A stretch of DNA of 63,866 nt from Vibrio sp. 99-70-13A1 (GTDB lineage Bacteria; Pseudomonadota; Gammaproteobacteria; Enterobacterales; Vibrionaceae): positions 1 through 63,866 of the forward strand of contig NZ_VTXD01000030.1 of the NCBI RefSeq assembly GCF_013114625.1, written 5' to 3'. How positions within the stretch are numbered: the stretch's first letter is position 1; each line of letters opens with the position of its first letter. The notes under the pieces are model-generated. The model made no database searches. It was not told the origin of the DNA and was given only the letters and a program-made list of their open reading frames with translations. Below are positions 1 to 7,608 of this stretch, piece after piece. The position numbers were made by a program, and so were the translations under genes.

Positions 1-725
1 TCACCGTTTTCACTTACTGACGCTTTTACTAGATCTTGCTGACCATTGATGTAAGTCGCTAGTTCTTCAATATCGTCGCCTGCTTTAGCGTTGATTTGAA
101 GCTCTTGCTCGTTACCGTAGCTGTCTGTTAGTGACATAGTTAAATCGTTTGAGCCTGATTGAACGTTCCAGTCTTTACCTTTACCGTTCTCAGCTTGGTA
201 GCTCACGCCACCCATTTCAGAGTTATCAGAGCGCATGTCTTTCAGTTGAAGCATTACCGCTTCACCGTTATCCGCACCGATTTGGAATGATTTAGAACCG
301 TGCGTACCATTCAGCAGCTTGTTACCACCAAATGAAGTGGTTTCCGCGATACGATTCAATTCATCGTTCAGTGCAGTTACTTCTTCTTGAATAGCGACAC
401 GTTCTGATTTTGAGTTAGAGCCGTTTGAAGATTGTAGCGATAAGTCACGCATACGTTGCAGAATGTTTGTCGTTTCATTCATCGCACCTTCAGCAGTTTG
501 AGCAATAGAGATACCGTCATTCGCGTTACGTACTGCTACATCAAGACCACGGCTTTGAACGTTTAAGCGGTTAGAGATTTGTAGACCTGCCGCATCGTCT
601 TTTGCACTGTTAATCTTAGAACCAGAAGCTAGACGCTCCATTGAGGTTTGTTGAGCACTGTTCGCGTTGTTTAGGTAACGTTGCGCTGTCATTGCTGATA
701 CGTTTGTATTTACATTCACTGCCAT
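1..725 (-). CDS. polar flagellin, N-terminal part (cut by window edge)
   Basis: This is the N-terminal ~241 residues of a flagellin, the filament subunit secreted through the flagellar type III apparatus. Reading leftwards from the ATG at 725 it opens with MAVNVNTNVSAMTAQRYL and contains ERLASGSKINSAKDDAAG and RNANDGISIAQTAEGAMNET, the conserved D0/D1 coiled-coil signature. The rest of the central domain and the C-terminal helix lie outside the window. A second flagellin gene lies upstream in the same direction, so this is part of a tandem flagellin cluster; by synteny it resembles Vibrio cholerae flaEDB (flaFBA in V. parahaemolyticus), but the paralogue letter cannot be fixed from the sequence. 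The gene is open at the edge, not broken. Confidence 0.95.
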   Translation of the reverse strand, partial: MAVNVNTNVSAMTAQRYLNNANSAQQTSMERLASGSKINSAKDDAAGLQISNRLNVQSRGLDVAVRNANDGISIAQTAEGAMNETTNILQRMRDLSLQSSNGSNSKSERVAIQEEVTALNDELNRIAETTSFGGNKLLNGTHGSKSFQIGADNGEAVMLQLKDMRSDNSEMGGVSYQAENGKGKDWNVQSGSNDLTMSLTDSYGNEQELQINAKAGDDIEELATYINGQQDLVKASVSENG

Positions 726-853
726 GGTGATTTCTCCAATTGATTTTTCGATATTGCGGTTTCCGACGTCTCGAAAAACCAAGTAGTTCTCTCAAAGTTA
801 CTTTTGAAAGCGTGATGAGAGGTTTAAAAAGTACAAAAAGATGGAAAAAGAAT

Positions 854-880
854 TAAAGTTCGTATTCAAACTGCCGATAT
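854..880 (+). promoter_or_regulatory. sigma-28 (FliA) promoter-like site facing rightwards
   Basis: TAAAGTTC, 11 bases, then GCCGATAT matches the FliA consensus (TAAAGTTT-N11-GCCGATAA) at 14 of 16 positions. It sits between the two flagellin genes but on the strand opposite to both, so it points into the 3' end of the flagellin at 904-2037. I found no equally good site on the minus strand for the left flagellin. Function is unproven; the site could drive an antisense RNA. Confidence 0.5.
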
Positions 881-903
881 GCGGAAAATTTAGCCAAGTA
901 TGA

Positions 904-2037
904 TTAGCCGAGTAAAGTTAACGCTAAATTAGGGGCTTGTTTAGCTTGAGCTAGAATAGTGGTGCTGACTTGCTGAAGGATTTGCTGCTTTAACATTTGG
1001 GTGGTTTCTTTCGCGTAGTCTGTATCTTTGATACGGCTGTTCGATGTGGCTAGGTTTTCATGAACATTTTCTAGGTTATTGACGGCATGACCAAAACGGT
1101 TCTGCATTGCCCCTAATTCAGCTCGATGACTATCAACATACTTCATTGCCGTATCGAGAATAGATACAGCCCTTTGCGCGCCACCAGCACTGGTAATGTC
1201 GATATTATCTACTGATTCATATTGCCCGCCAGATATAGCTAGTTCATTAGCCAGTCCACCAGAGAACGAGATTGTCCCTGAAGACTCATCACCTGCCATA
1301 TATATCTGAAGCTGGCCATCATCATTCACGGAAGCCGATACTAAATCAGTCTGACCATTGATATAAGTCGCGAGCTCTTCTATATCATCACCCGCTTTAG
1401 CATTAATAGTAATATCTTGCTGCTGCCCAAAGCGATCAGTAAATGACATTGTCATATCATTACTCCCACCTTGAACTGACCATGAATCGCTTGCCATGCC
1501 ATTCGCTACATAACTAAAGCCGCCCATCTCAAGGGTGTCTGTTCGCATGTTATTCAAGTTGACTTGAACCGCTTCCCCTGATGCAGAACCAATTTGAAAA
1601 GCTGTACTGCCAAAACTACCATTTAACAGTTTTTTTCCACCAAAGGATGTGGTTTCTGCAATACGATTCAGTTCATCATTTAACGCACTGATTTCTTCTT
1701 GTAGTGCAACACGCTCGGCCTGACTATTCGATCCATTTGATGACTGCAGAGAAAGGTCACGCATTCGCTGCATGATATTGGTGGTTTCATTCATCGCACC
1801 TTCAGCAGTTTGCATGATGGAAATACCATCATTTGCATTTCTAACCGCCACATCTAGACCGCTCATTTGAGCTTCAAGTCGATTAGAGATCTGAAGCCCT
1901 GCTGCATCATCTTTGGCACTATTAATACGGCTCCCTGAAGCTAGACGCTCCAAGGATTGGTTAAGCATATTGTTTGCATTAGAGAGGTTTCTCTGAGCAA
2001 CCAATGCCGAAACATTTGTATTTACAGTAATTGCCAT
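904..2037 (-). CDS. polar flagellin (complete)
   Basis: This is a 377-residue flagellin, the usual length for Vibrio polar flagellins. It has the N-terminal D0/D1 helices (MAITVNTNVSALVAQRN, ERLASGSRINSAKDDAAG), a variable middle of about 140-290, and a C-terminal helical D1/D0 ending with QILQQVSTTILAQAKQAPN. It has no signal peptide, as expected for type III export. It is the first gene of the tandem cluster in transcription order and is followed after 178 bp by a second flagellin. A good sigma-28 promoter lies 32-58 bp upstream, so late-class flagellar control is expected. By position it corresponds to V. cholerae flaE or V. parahaemolyticus flaF; the letter is inferred from synteny only. 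Confidence 0.96.
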   Translation of the reverse strand: MAITVNTNVSALVAQRNLSNANNMLNQSLERLASGSRINSAKDDAAGLQISNRLEAQMSGLDVAVRNANDGISIMQTAEGAMNETTNIMQRMRDLSLQSSNGSNSQAERVALQEEISALNDELNRIAETTSFGGKKLLNGSFGSTAFQIGSASGEAVQVNLNNMRTDTLEMGGFSYVANGMASDSWSVQGGSNDMTMSFTDRFGQQQDITINAKAGDDIEELATYINGQTDLVSASVNDDGQLQIYMAGDESSGTISFSGGLANELAISGGQYESVDNIDITSAGGAQRAVSILDTAMKYVDSHRAELGAMQNRFGHAVNNLENVHENLATSNSRIKDTDYAKETTQMLKQQILQQVSTTILAQAKQAPNLALTLLG

Positions 2038-2068
2038 AGCACACTAAAGAAGGGGAAAACTTAAACAC

Positions 2069-2095
2069 ATATCGACCGTTTACAGAAAAACTTTA
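2069..2095 (-). promoter_or_regulatory. sigma-28 promoter of the complete flagellin gene
   Basis: On the minus strand TAAAGTTT is followed by 11 bases and then GTCGATAT. This is 14 of 16 matches to the FliA consensus with the correct spacing. It lies about 32-58 bp upstream of the flagellin ATG and reads toward it. The -35 end touches the U-tract of the upstream terminator. Confidence 0.75.
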
Positions 2096-2119
2096 ATAAA
2101 AAAGGAGCGCGACGGCTCC
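2095..2119 (-). terminator. Rho-independent terminator of the DyP peroxidase gene
   Basis: A hairpin with GGAGC/GCTCC arms (2104-2108 and 2115-2119) and a six-base loop is followed on the minus strand by TTTTTTATT. It ends minus-strand transcription from the peroxidase gene just before the flagellin promoter. Confidence 0.75.
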
Positions 2120-2171
2120 ATAATATTCCAAAGTATTCAACGACAATCTTTACTGATTTCTTGAATAATAT

Positions 2172-3095
2172 TTACTTTATGCTTAATTCACCCAGCATGG
2201 TGCTTGATGGCGCGAAGAAATACGCACCAGTTACCGCTTTAGTAAAGCGTAGTAGTTGGTCTGTTTTGCCGTCAGTGACGCCATACATACTTTCAAGCAT
2301 CGCATCAAAGTTATGGCGCACATTACAGTATGCAATAAACAGCAAGCCATGCTCGCCAGTAGCACTTCCGTAAGGCAAGCTATGGCGTACAATTTTAAGC
2401 CCTTTGCCTTCTTCTTTGATATCAACACGACCAACGTGAGACGCAGCCGGAACATTATCTAGCTCAATAGAGTCAGGTTTAGTTCGTCCAACGACTTTCT
2501 CTTGCGCTGAAACACTCAAACGATTCCAAGCTGGTAAGTTATGAATAAAGCGCTGCACCATCACATAGCTACCACCAGCAAACGTACCTTCAGGTACAAT
2601 GGCTACTTCTGCTCTTTGTGCTTCTTTAGGGTTCTCTGTGCCATCGACAAAATCTGTCATATCACGAGAGTCTAAATAACGATAACCGTATGTTTCGTCG
2701 ACCACTTCTACATTATCTGCGATTTCAGATAGCAGCTTTCTCAGAACATAAAAGTGTAAGTCATGTCGATTTGAGTGACAGTGAATCAGTACATCAACCT
2801 CACTTGATGGCGCTGTAATTTCGCCCTCTCCAAGTTCAGGGAATGCGATAAGATCAGAAGGTGCATCTTGCTCAAACTTATCCCAGAAAGCCTTAGAAAA
2901 AGCGATTGATGCTGTTAGATCTGCACCTGGTTGGCTTTGGTTCAGTTCTTCAATAAGGTTCGGCAGCTTCTGTAACTGCTCTAATACTGCTGAGTCATTA
3001 CTCTTCACTTTTAACTGGACATAAAGAGCAAAAGGTCCTGCTTCAGGCAATATTGCACTTTGTACATTTTGCGCGTCATGTGACGTGTTAACCAT
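2172..3095 (-). CDS. DyP-type heme peroxidase (YfeX-like)
   Basis: This 307-residue protein is a dye-decolourising (DyP) peroxidase, a heme enzyme that uses peroxide to oxidise dyes and porphyrin-like substrates in the cytoplasm. The GxxDG signature is FVDGTENP with catalytic Asp151. His220 in SHVGRVD is the expected proximal heme ligand, and Arg237 in KIVRHSLPYG is the distal arginine. Length and motifs fit the class P (formerly B) group with E. coli YfeX. The next gene upstream is YfeZ-like, which repeats the E. coli yfeX-yfeZ neighbourhood. The physiological substrate is not evident from sequence. Confidence 0.93.
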   Translation of the reverse strand: MVNTSHDAQNVQSAILPEAGPFALYVQLKVKSNDSAVLEQLQKLPNLIEELNQSQPGADLTASIAFSKAFWDKFEQDAPSDLIAFPELGEGEITAPSSEVDVLIHCHSNRHDLHFYVLRKLLSEIADNVEVVDETYGYRYLDSRDMTDFVDGTENPKEAQRAEVAIVPEGTFAGGSYVMVQRFIHNLPAWNRLSVSAQEKVVGRTKPDSIELDNVPAASHVGRVDIKEEGKGLKIVRHSLPYGSATGEHGLLFIAYCNVRHNFDAMLESMYGVTDGKTDQLLRFTKAVTGAYFFAPSSTMLGELSIK

Positions 3096-3158
3096 AAATA
3101 CATCCTCTCGATTTTTACTTCAGTATAATTTTAATTAATTTTCTTATTTTGATAATTA

Positions 3159-3620
3159 TCAGTCTTTAGCTAGAGTAGTTCGGAAACAGTCTTTCACTAG
3201 GCGACTATTAAATAAATACAATGCAAACCATAACAAAGCTACAAGGGTAATCGCATTTGCCCAATGAAACCCACCATTGTCTAAATAGACAAGATAGCTG
3301 GTATGAAACATTTGCAAAAAGACAGTAATGACTGTGACGCTTCTCCCCCAAGTCACCAACTGGTTAATTCTTTCTCTATCAGGAGAGCGCAAACCAAATA
3401 GCCACATTGAAATTAGGCTTGGAATACTCAAAGCTAAGCCTACATAAAACATGTCATGATCTGGGTAAATGATCTCTAATATTTTAGCGCCAGATTCCCT
3501 ACTCGCCCCAGCAACGATAAACACGACCAGCGCTTTAGCAAGAAACAACCAGATAAGCCAAAGCAACATTGGTGCTTTTAAAAAGCCATGTTTATCGTAT
3601 TGATCAAAGGAATATCGCAC
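3159..3620 (-). CDS. inner-membrane protein, DUF2919 (YfeZ-like)
   Basis: This 153-residue hydrophobic protein has about four predicted membrane helices (roughly 17-38, 57-76, 90-112 and 120-137) with short charged loops such as RSPDRERINQ. The start MRYSFDQYDKHGFLKAP fits the DUF2919/YfeZ family. It lies upstream of the DyP peroxidase on the same strand with a 63-bp gap, as yfeZ accompanies yfeX in enterics. The function of the family is unknown. No catalytic motif is visible. Confidence 0.75.
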   Translation of the reverse strand: MRYSFDQYDKHGFLKAPMLLWLIWLFLAKALVVFIVAGASRESGAKILEIIYPDHDMFYVGLALSIPSLISMWLFGLRSPDRERINQLVTWGRSVTVITVFLQMFHTSYLVYLDNGGFHWANAITLVALLWFALYLFNSRLVKDCFRTTLAKD

Positions 3621-3731
3621 AAATAACTACTTAACTTTATTTCAAACCAACACTTTAACGTAATTTCTTCATATTCGGCTAGATTTTGAGTTATCTTATT
3701 GGGAAGTCTGTTTCTATTTCACGATGTAACT

Positions 3732-4076
3732 ATGAAAAACAAGCCAAACACCCCCTCTGTTGAATCTCAGCAAGAAGCCATGAAGATCGCCAAAGCAACT
3801 CAAAAACCTAGCCAAACTAAAGAACAAACAAAGTTGATTGCTCAAGGTATTGAGAAAGGTATCGCTCTTTATAAAAAACAACAGAAAGAACGAAGCCGTC
3901 AAGCTGATAAAGCCAAGAAAAAATCTCAAAAAGACAAGCAGCAAAATCAAACTCAGCCAAACCCAGAGCCTGTAGAAACGGTTATAGAATCAAGTCATCA
4001 CTCAAACAGTAAGCTGCCTTGGGGGTTACTAGCTCTAAGTTGGGCAGGGTTTGCCATCTACTTTTTCCAAGCATAG
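3732..4076 (+). CDS. DUF2956 family small membrane-anchored protein
   Basis: This is a 114-residue protein when started at the ATG at 3732. An in-frame start at 3699 would add 11 residues that do not look like the family. It has a long, very basic and glutamine/lysine-rich helical segment (AIKATQ-like start, then KKQQKERSRQADKAKKKSQ) and a single hydrophobic helix in the last 20 residues ending FAIYFFQA. This fits a tail-anchored protein with its charged part in the cytoplasm. It resembles DUF2956 of Vibrionaceae. No function is known. A lipoprotein gene follows 9 bp downstream, probably in the same transcript. Confidence 0.8.
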   Translation: MKNKPNTPSVESQQEAMKIAKATQKPSQTKEQTKLIAQGIEKGIALYKKQQKERSRQADKAKKKSQKDKQQNQTQPNPEPVETVIESSHHSNSKLPWGLLALSWAGFAIYFFQA

Positions 4077-4085
4077 GGTAATGGT

Positions 4086-4421
4086 ATGAATAAGCTTTAT
4101 TTCATTTTCACTGTTGTAGCCTTACTTACAGGGTGTACAACTCCGACGAAACTTGTCCATTCTGATGCCTTATCAGTAAAAGTAGACATTCATGGCTCAT
4201 TTGACATTAGTGAATGCCAGTATTTAGGTGAAGTGACAGGAAACGAAGGTCATTGGTATAGCTTTTTATTTTTTCCTAATGACACTCTTATTCAAGGGGC
4301 ATTAAATGAGCTTAAAAGTAATGCTATCCAACTAGGTGCTGATACTATTGTTCTTACCGTTCCACAAGCATTTAACACATCAGTGACTATGCTAGGTACC
4401 GCCTATTCTTGCAGTAAGTAA
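4086..4421 (+). CDS. DUF4156-type lipoprotein
   Basis: This 111-residue protein has a short signal sequence ending in the lipobox LLTGC, with the lipidated cysteine at residue 17, so it is probably an outer-membrane lipoprotein. The mature part contains SECQYLGEV and ends AYSCSK. The middle segment NELKSNAIQLGADTIVL is typical of the DUF4156 fold. An AGGG Shine-Dalgarno element lies 7 bp before the ATG. It follows the DUF2956 gene by 9 bp. No activity is known for the family. Confidence 0.8.
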   Translation: MNKLYFIFTVVALLTGCTTPTKLVHSDALSVKVDIHGSFDISECQYLGEVTGNEGHWYSFLFFPNDTLIQGALNELKSNAIQLGADTIVLTVPQAFNTSVTMLGTAYSCSK

Positions 4422-4530
4422 TGGCTAGCAATAGTGAAGACCAAAAAGTTTGAAGAATACTAATGCTCTGCGTATCGACCTTACTATTTGCAGTTTAATG
4501 CTATAGATTGAACTCTATAGATAGAAGAAA

Positions 4531-4546
4531 GCCAGCTTTCGCTGGC
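4531..4546 (-). terminator. terminator hairpin, shared by convergent genes
   Basis: GCCAGC-TTTC-GCTGGC is a perfect 6-bp hairpin directly after the stop of the winged-helix gene. On the minus strand it runs into TTTCTTC. It may also stop plus-strand transcription from the lipoprotein gene, but the plus-strand U-tract is poor. Confidence 0.55.
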
Positions 4547-4834
4547 TTATGCACTAAATCCAAGGCTTGTCGCTATATCATTCCGACGTTCAAGCACCCA
4601 CTGGCTATCAAATGGTCCCCAATCAGATAACTGATAGTAACCATCATTATGACGCCGCCCATCTTGAATAAACATCAGTTCAATTCCAATCCCCGGTAAA
4701 GCCTTGAGTACATCTTGAATTGTACGACGAGGCCATCCCGTTTTCTCGATGAGTTTAGGCACATTAGGCCTTTCAAGGCTTTCGACTAATAATGCTAAAT
4801 ATAGTCGCCTTGCAAAAACAGGACTCAACTCCAT
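4547..4834 (-). CDS. small winged-helix DNA-binding protein
   Basis: The ATG at 4834 gives 95 residues and is preceded by a near-perfect AGGAGG five bases upstream. An in-frame GTG at 4840 would overlap that element and is rejected. The protein is compact and helical, with PNVPKLIEKTGWPRRTIQDVLKAL resembling a helix-turn-helix around residues 25-47, followed by a wing-like segment. This suggests a small transcription factor. I do not recognise a characterised orthologue and cannot name its target. It stands alone on the minus strand and converges with the lipoprotein gene. Confidence 0.75.
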   Translation of the reverse strand: MELSPVFARRLYLALLVESLERPNVPKLIEKTGWPRRTIQDVLKALPGIGIELMFIQDGRRHNDGYYQLSDWGPFDSQWVLERRNDIATSLGFSA

Positions 4835-5039
4835 TGACACCTCCTATGTCTGTGCCAATCAATTATTTCTTTTTTCACTCATGACATGTTGAGGCTGATC
4901 AATAAGTCTCCAATAGTGGCATTTTCTTACTGTTTTTTTTCGTTCTAAGAAATATTTCACGCTGGATTTTGTCTGATTTACTGCTTCCTGTTAGGATTCA
5001 AAGCATAATAATGAAAAAATATCACCAAAAGGAAGAATA

Positions 5040-5387
5040 ATGACTGTCACCATGTTCGGTATTCCAAATTGCGATACCATCAAAAAAGCGAAAAAATGGC
5101 TTCAAAGTGAAGGAATTGAGTTCGATTTCCATGATTACCGCAAACAAGGTATCAATGAAGCTCTTGTCACTGAGTTTTGTTCAGAGTTAGGTTGGGAGCT
5201 AGTCGTCAATAAACGTGGTACGACATATCGCCAACTGACTCAAGAACAAAAAGACAGCTTAAATGAGGTTTCTGCGATTCAGCTACTGATAGAACAACCT
5301 GCGATGATTAAGCGCCCAATTTTAAAAGTGGATGCGCAATACCATTTAGGTTTCAAAGCTGACCAATATGCGGCCATTTTTTCATAA
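5040..5387 (+). CDS. yffB: ArsC/Spx-family protein (YffB-like)
   Basis: This 115-residue thioredoxin-fold protein is of the ArsC family. It starts MTVTMFGIPNCDTIKKAKKW, with Cys11 at the position of the ArsC nucleophile, and contains KRGTTYRQL and AMIKRPIL, the family's conserved arginine/proline region. It lies 72 bp upstream of dapE, exactly as yffB does in E. coli. Despite the family name, YffB is not an established arsenate reductase; a glutathione-dependent thiol role has been suggested. A second ArsC-family gene lies at 14228. Function remains open. Confidence 0.88.
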   Translation: MTVTMFGIPNCDTIKKAKKWLQSEGIEFDFHDYRKQGINEALVTEFCSELGWELVVNKRGTTYRQLTQEQKDSLNEVSAIQLLIEQPAMIKRPILKVDAQYHLGFKADQYAAIFS

Positions 5388-5459
5388 CTTCGATTTATTC
5401 GCTCTCTAATCGAATAGCATTACATTCAAAATTACGTTTACTTAACAAGGAATTCAAGG

Positions 5460-6596
5460 ATGACAGATAGCCCAACTTTGGCTCTCGCAAAAGATCTAAT
5501 TAGCCGCCAATCGGTAACACCAGAAGATGCCGGCTGCCAAGAGTTAATGATTAACCGATTAAAAGCACTTGGCTTTGAGATCGAAGTAATGGTATTCGAA
5601 GATACTACTAACTTCTGGGCTCGTCGTGGTACTGAAGCTCCCTTATTCGCATTTGCAGGACACACTGATGTAGTCCCATCGGGTCCTGTTGAACAATGGA
5701 ACACTGCTCCTTTTGAACCAACCATTATTGATGGCGTTCTTTATGGGCGTGGCGCGGCTGATATGAAAGGTTCACTTGCTTCTATGGTAGTCTCCGTTGA
5801 ACAGTTCATCGCAGAAAATCCAGATCATACTGGTTCAATTGGCTTTTTGATCACCTCTGATGAAGAAGGTCCATTTATTAATGGTACGGTTCGAGTTGTC
5901 GAAGCCTTAATGGCTCGAGATGAGCTAATTGACATGTGTATTGTTGGTGAGCCTTCAAGCACGAAGTATGTTGGAGATGTCGTCAAGAACGGTCGCCGAG
6001 GTTCAATCACTGGTGATCTGACTATCAAAGGGATACAAGGTCACGTTGCTTACCCTCACTTAGCGAATAACCCAATTCATAGTTCTTTGTTAGCAATTAA
6101 TGAGCTAGCAACAACGGAATGGGATAAAGGTAATGATTATTTCCCGCCAACAAGCTTTCAAATTCCGAATGTAAGTGCTGGTACAGGCGCTTCAAACGTT
6201 ATCCCTGGTGAATTTAACGTTCAATTTAACCTACGTTTTAGCACAGAGTTAAACAACGATATTATCGTACAACGCATCACCGCTATCTTAGATAAGTACG
6301 ACTTTGAATACGGCCTACAATGGACTTTCAATGGCGACCCATTCTTAACCGATGCCGGTGATTTACTTGATGCTGTTGTAGAAGCGGTTGACCATGTAAA
6401 TGATGTTAAACCAGCACTACTAACCACTGGCGGAACATCTGATGGTCGCTTTATTGCCCGAATGAATGGACAAGTAATTGAGCTAGGTCCGGTTAACGCC
6501 ACCATCCATAAAGTGAATGAATGCGTAAATATTGCTGACTTAGAAAAACTCACTCAGATGTACCAACGTACGCTAGTTAACCTTTTCGGAAAGTAA
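5460..6596 (+). CDS. dapE: succinyl-diaminopimelate desuccinylase
   Basis: This enzyme hydrolyses N-succinyl-L,L-diaminopimelate to L,L-DAP and succinate in lysine and peptidoglycan precursor synthesis. It is a cytoplasmic M20-family di-zinc enzyme of 378 residues, the expected size. Metal ligands are visible at His68 (AGHTD), Asp101 (RGAADMKG), Glu136 after the general base Glu135 (TSDEEGP), Glu164 (GEPSS) and His350. An AAGGAATTCAAGG stretch serves as the ribosome site. The M15 peptidase gene begins 1 bp after the stop, so the two are translationally coupled. dapA, another gene of the pathway, lies 2 kb away on the other strand. Confidence 0.98.
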   Translation: MTDSPTLALAKDLISRQSVTPEDAGCQELMINRLKALGFEIEVMVFEDTTNFWARRGTEAPLFAFAGHTDVVPSGPVEQWNTAPFEPTIIDGVLYGRGAADMKGSLASMVVSVEQFIAENPDHTGSIGFLITSDEEGPFINGTVRVVEALMARDELIDMCIVGEPSSTKYVGDVVKNGRRGSITGDLTIKGIQGHVAYPHLANNPIHSSLLAINELATTEWDKGNDYFPPTSFQIPNVSAGTGASNVIPGEFNVQFNLRFSTELNNDIIVQRITAILDKYDFEYGLQWTFNGDPFLTDAGDLLDAVVEAVDHVNDVKPALLTTGGTSDGRFIARMNGQVIELGPVNATIHKVNECVNIADLEKLTQMYQRTLVNLFGK

Positions 6597-6597
6597 T

Positions 6598-7272
6598 ATG
6601 AACCCTGAGCAGCTGACTGGACAAACTGAATCACACCTTACTGAGGTGTTAATTGGTGAGAAGTATTTTCTCACTCACCCTCAAATTCAGAGTGATTTAC
6701 ACCGTTTGGTCGAAGCTGCTCATGCTGCTGGCTTCAAGTTAGAGATCGCAAGTGGATTTCGAAGCTACGAAAGACAGGCTTCAATTTGGAATAGTAAATT
6801 TTCTGGGCAACGTACCATTCTAGATTCAAATAGCCAGCCTATCGATTTTGATTCACTCAGTGAGCAAGACCGAATGTGGGCAATTTTAAGATGGTCTGCA
6901 CTTCCTGGGGCAAGCCGTCACCATTGGGGCTGTGATTTCGATGTATTTTCACGGACATGCTTACCGGTAGGTACCCAGCTTCAATTAGAGCCTTGGGAGT
7001 ATTTAACTGGTCACCAAAAGTCATTCTATGATTGGCTGCTTGCTAATATTGAAAAGTACCATTTCTTCTTTCCCTACAGTAAAGATCTAGGGGGCGTTGC
7101 GATTGAACCTTGGCACATAAGCCACCGTTCAGTCTCTGAAAAATGCTTATCTCAGTTATCTCCATTAATACTTGGCAATCAGCTTCTATCTGAGCCAATA
7201 TTAGGACAAGCGATCATTCTTGATCAGCTAGATCATATTTATTCCCAGTTTATCGAAAACATCAGCGATTAG
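6598..7272 (+). CDS. M15-family D-alanyl-D-alanine carboxypeptidase-like metallopeptidase
   Basis: This 224-residue protein has the VanY/M15B zinc-peptidase motifs: SGFRSYERQ near 52-60, SRHHWGCDFD at 106-115 (zinc ligands His108 and Asp115), and EPWHISHR at 170-177 (catalytic Glu170, zinc ligand His173). Such enzymes cleave D-Ala-D-Ala or related peptidoglycan peptides. I see no clear signal peptide, so its cell location is uncertain; a role on cytoplasmic muropeptides is possible. It starts 1 bp after dapE, an operon partner that makes the DAP found in peptidoglycan, which fits a cell-wall job. Confidence 0.88.
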   Translation: MNPEQLTGQTESHLTEVLIGEKYFLTHPQIQSDLHRLVEAAHAAGFKLEIASGFRSYERQASIWNSKFSGQRTILDSNSQPIDFDSLSEQDRMWAILRWSALPGASRHHWGCDFDVFSRTCLPVGTQLQLEPWEYLTGHQKSFYDWLLANIEKYHFFFPYSKDLGGVAIEPWHISHRSVSEKCLSQLSPLILGNQLLSEPILGQAIILDQLDHIYSQFIENISD

Positions 7273-7280
7273 GAGCCTTT

Positions 7281-7493
7281 ATGCTAGAGATCTTAACGAA
7301 TCCATGGGTTATTTGCTTCATCGTGGTCAGTGTTATTGTCGGTAATATCGCAGCATTAAAATACACTGCCAACATGAATGTAGGCAAGCCAAGCAGACTT
7401 AAAGGTGAAAGTGATTTAGATAAGCTGAACCGTTTGGATAAATTAAATAGCGCTAAAAAGGCAGCCGAGCAAGACACTCATAAAGACGCATAG
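7281..7493 (+). CDS. DUF2897 small membrane protein
   Basis: This 70-residue protein has one hydrophobic helix near its N terminus (about 9-29, WVICFIVVSVIVGNIAAL) and a charged, lysine/aspartate-rich cytoplasmic tail (KGESDLDKLNRLDKLN). It matches the DUF2897 pattern of Vibrio and relatives. An AGGAG element precedes the ATG and the M15 peptidase stop is 8 bp upstream, so it is the last gene of the dapE operon. Its position recalls the small gene ypfN after dapE in E. coli. Function unknown. Confidence 0.78.
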   Translation: MLEILTNPWVICFIVVSVIVGNIAALKYTANMNVGKPSRLKGESDLDKLNRLDKLNSAKKAAEQDTHKDA

Positions 7494-7506
7494 TTTAACT
7501 TACGTC

Positions 7507-7542
7507 AAATATCGATGGTAACTGAAATATCGATGATAAGTT
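7507..7542 (+). repeat. imperfect direct repeat, 18 bp x 2
   Basis: AAATATCGATGGTAACTG is followed at once by AAATATCGATGATAAGTT, with 15 of 18 positions identical. It lies between the DUF2897 stop and the terminator. It is one of several short tandem repeats placed after stop codons in this window. Confidence 0.7.
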
Positions 7543-7558
7543 AAAAACCGACAGATAT

Positions 7559-7586
7559 AAAAAAGAGGACTTACGTCCTCTTTTTT
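7559..7586 (+). terminator. bidirectional terminator between the dapE operon and bamC
   Basis: AAGAGGAC (7563-7570), loop TTAC, GTCCTCTT (7575-7582), followed by T-rich sequence on the plus strand and an A-rich flank that gives a U-tract on the minus strand. It serves both convergent operons. Confidence 0.85.
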
Positions 7587-7608
7587 GTGTCAGCTAACCA
7601 ATTTTTCT

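Noticed and set aside
1..2037. Tandem flagellins as a mobile-element duplication
   Set aside because: Tandem flagellin genes are normal for Vibrio; no transposase, target duplication or inverted ends were found.
2161..2462. Small plus-strand ORFs inside the DyP peroxidase gene
   Set aside because: They are shadows of the minus-strand gene, without ribosome sites or recognisable domains. Similar antisense ORFs elsewhere (for example 3714-3950, 6221-6553, 39314-39619, 43747-43986) were left out for the same reason.
3148..3162. Possible Fur box (TGATAATTATCA) before the peroxidase gene
   Set aside because: It lacks the central bases of the 7-1-7 Fur consensus, overlaps the stop of the upstream gene and lies in AT-rich DNA where such palindromes are common.
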